The notes beneath the pieces were generated by a model. The model ran no database searches. It saw only the letters and a list, made by a program, of their open reading frames with translations, and was not told the DNA's origin. Position numbers and translations under genes: made by a program. Positions 62,960-64,000 of a stretch of 64,000 nucleotides of DNA are shown piece after piece. Numbering within the stretch: position 1 is the first letter of the stretch; each line of letters opens with the position of its first letter. The DNA lies in the NCBI RefSeq assembly GCF_027925385.1, contig NZ_AP027142.1:2966501-3030500 (forward strand), read 5' to 3'. This stretch comes from Methylocystis iwaonis (GTDB lineage Bacteria > Pseudomonadota > Alphaproteobacteria > Rhizobiales > Beijerinckiaceae).

Positions 62960-64000
62960 ATGGATCGGGACACCATAGGCGATCTGGCCGATTCCCACCC
63001 CCTGCCCCACGACGCCGAGTTCTCCGCCGCCAGCCCGCGCGACGCCGCCAAGGCCAAAACGATCTCAGAGCGCGCGTTGATCGTCACCCAGGGCAAGCAT
63101 CGTTTCTATTCGCTCGTGCTGCCGAGCGATCTTCTCGCCCAGACCTGCACGGTCGAGGCTCGGGCCGAAAATCCGGCGGACGGCTTCCAACGCCTGCTCG
63201 ACGAGCGGCGCGCAAGATCGATCGCGCGTTACATCGACGCGGGCTTGGGCACCGTGCCCGGCGCCGTAGTGCTCTCGGCGCAGACGCGCGCGCATCTCTC
63301 CTTTGACAAGGACGAGGGCGCCCTTACCTTCCGCAAGGACCCGAAAGCCTTTCTCATCATCGACGGGCAGCATCGCGTCTTCGGCTTCAAGCTCGCCAAA
63401 TCCTCGGTGAGCGTGCCAGTTGTGATCTACAACCGCCTGACGCGCGCGCAGGAATGCCGGCTGTTCATGGACATCAACACCAAGCAGCGTCCGGTGCCTA
63501 ACGAGCTTTTGCTGGATATCCGTCGACTCTCGGAATTGGAGACGGAAACCGAAGCGCTGCTGCATAATGTTTTCGACGCCTTCCATACGCGCGAAGATTC
63601 TGCGCTCGCCGGCTTCCTCAGCCCCGCCGAGCGCAAGAAGGGCATGATTTCCCGCGTGACCTTCAATGCGGCCCTGCGGTCGATCAAAGGCGCCTTCGAC
63701 GGCGCGCCGGCCGAGGAAGTCTATGTCGTTCTCAACGCCTATATTCTCGCCTGCCGTCACGGCCTGGGGCTTCACGCCATCGATCAGAACATCGCCAATC
63801 CCGTCCTGTTCAAGGCGCTGATGCTGCTGTTCACTAATGTCGCGGGGCGCGTCGCCGACCGGCATGGCGGCCAATATACGGTGCGCAATTTCGAGGAAGT
63901 GCTCGTTCCCTTCTTCCGCCGGCTGAAGAAGAGCGACCTACCGCGCGCCGGCATGACGCATATCATGCTGCACGAGCATTACAGCAAGGCGCTAAGCGCC
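62960..64000 (+). CDS. DGQHR domain protein (DndB-like), 3' end outside window
   Basis: The frame is open from the ATG at 62960 to the last base, giving 347 visible residues. It contains the core motif FLIIDGQHRVFGF, followed by INTKQRPVPNELLLDI and RFYSLVLPSDLLA near the start. This matches the DGQHR family, which includes DndB, the regulator of DNA phosphorothioation, and related proteins in other DNA-modification or defence loci. The partner genes would lie beyond the right edge, so specific assignment to Dnd is not possible. The gene may mark the start of an accessory or defence region. Confidence 0.8.
   Translation, partial: MDRDTIGDLADSHPLPHDAEFSAASPRDAAKAKTISERALIVTQGKHRFYSLVLPSDLLAQTCTVEARAENPADGFQRLLDERRARSIARYIDAGLGTVPGAVVLSAQTRAHLSFDKDEGALTFRKDPKAFLIIDGQHRVFGFKLAKSSVSVPVVIYNRLTRAQECRLFMDINTKQRPVPNELLLDIRRLSELETETEALLHNVFDAFHTREDSALAGFLSPAERKKGMISRVTFNAALRSIKGAFDGAPAEEVYVVLNAYILACRHGLGLHAIDQNIANPVLFKALMLLFTNVAGRVADRHGGQYTVRNFEEVLVPFFRRLKKSDLPRAGMTHIMLHEHYSKALSA

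Overview
The window is a high-GC alphaproteobacterial chromosome segment, most likely order Hyphomicrobiales. The support is a set of families typical of that group (DUF2336, DUF4170, DUF6101, DUF2093), the rpoZ - bifunctional Rel and smpB - dapA - lytic transglycosylase neighbourhoods, and a complete fix/cco cluster. The molybdenum-storage pair mosB-mosA suggests a diazotroph. A methanotroph of the Methylocystaceae would fit, but no methane monooxygenase or nif gene is present to prove it.

Layout. 1-9.1 kb: a truncated secreted protein, a CitE-like lyase, a DUF2336 protein, pdxJ, a carboxylesterase, an AraC/GyrI-like regulator, a MOSC protein and a di-haem cytochrome c peroxidase with an FNR/FixK-like box. 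9.2-17.2 kb: housekeeping genes (Rel, rpoZ, NYN-domain protein, smpB, dapA, soluble lytic transglycosylase). 17.4-19.9 kb: a coiled-coil membrane protein with internal repeats and a beta-lactamase-fold hydrolase. 20.1-29.5 kb (minus strand): the high-affinity cbb3 oxidase cluster ccoNOQP-ccoGHIS, ending in an MFS gene that carries the MxxxM and HxxxM signature of the copper importer CcoA. A near-perfect FNR/FixK promoter precedes ccoN. 30.6-43.9 kb: three very large envelope genes in a row, namely a 1712-residue secreted protein I cannot assign, an alpha-2-macroglobulin with an intact thioester motif, and penicillin-binding protein 1C. 44.2-48.2 kb: a zinc-uptake operon behind a perfect Zur-type palindrome, starting with a 64-residue His-rich membrane peptide and followed by a His-rich CobW GTPase. 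48.5-53.6 kb: a UPF0114 membrane protein, a YgiQ radical-SAM protein and a Tat-exported phospholipase C. 54.6-56.3 kb: mosB-mosA. 56.4-57.9 kb: an IS4-family insertion with clear ends and target duplication, its transposase split by a frameshift. 58.0-62.5 kb: DUF6101, an inositol-phosphatase-family protein, DUF4170, waaA, lpxK and DUF2093 (lipid A/KDO synthesis). 62.96 kb to the edge: the start of a DGQHR-domain (DndB-like) gene.

Intergenic space is filled by at least four families of palindromic repeats, 65-150 bp long, present in several copies each. One appears to have been absorbed into the 3' end of ccoI, and another is the target of the IS. The genes group into a microaerobic respiration module (cbb3 oxidase, its copper supply, peroxidase), an envelope-defence/peptidoglycan module, a zinc-homeostasis module and a molybdenum reserve. 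No tRNA, rRNA, CRISPR array or prophage was seen.
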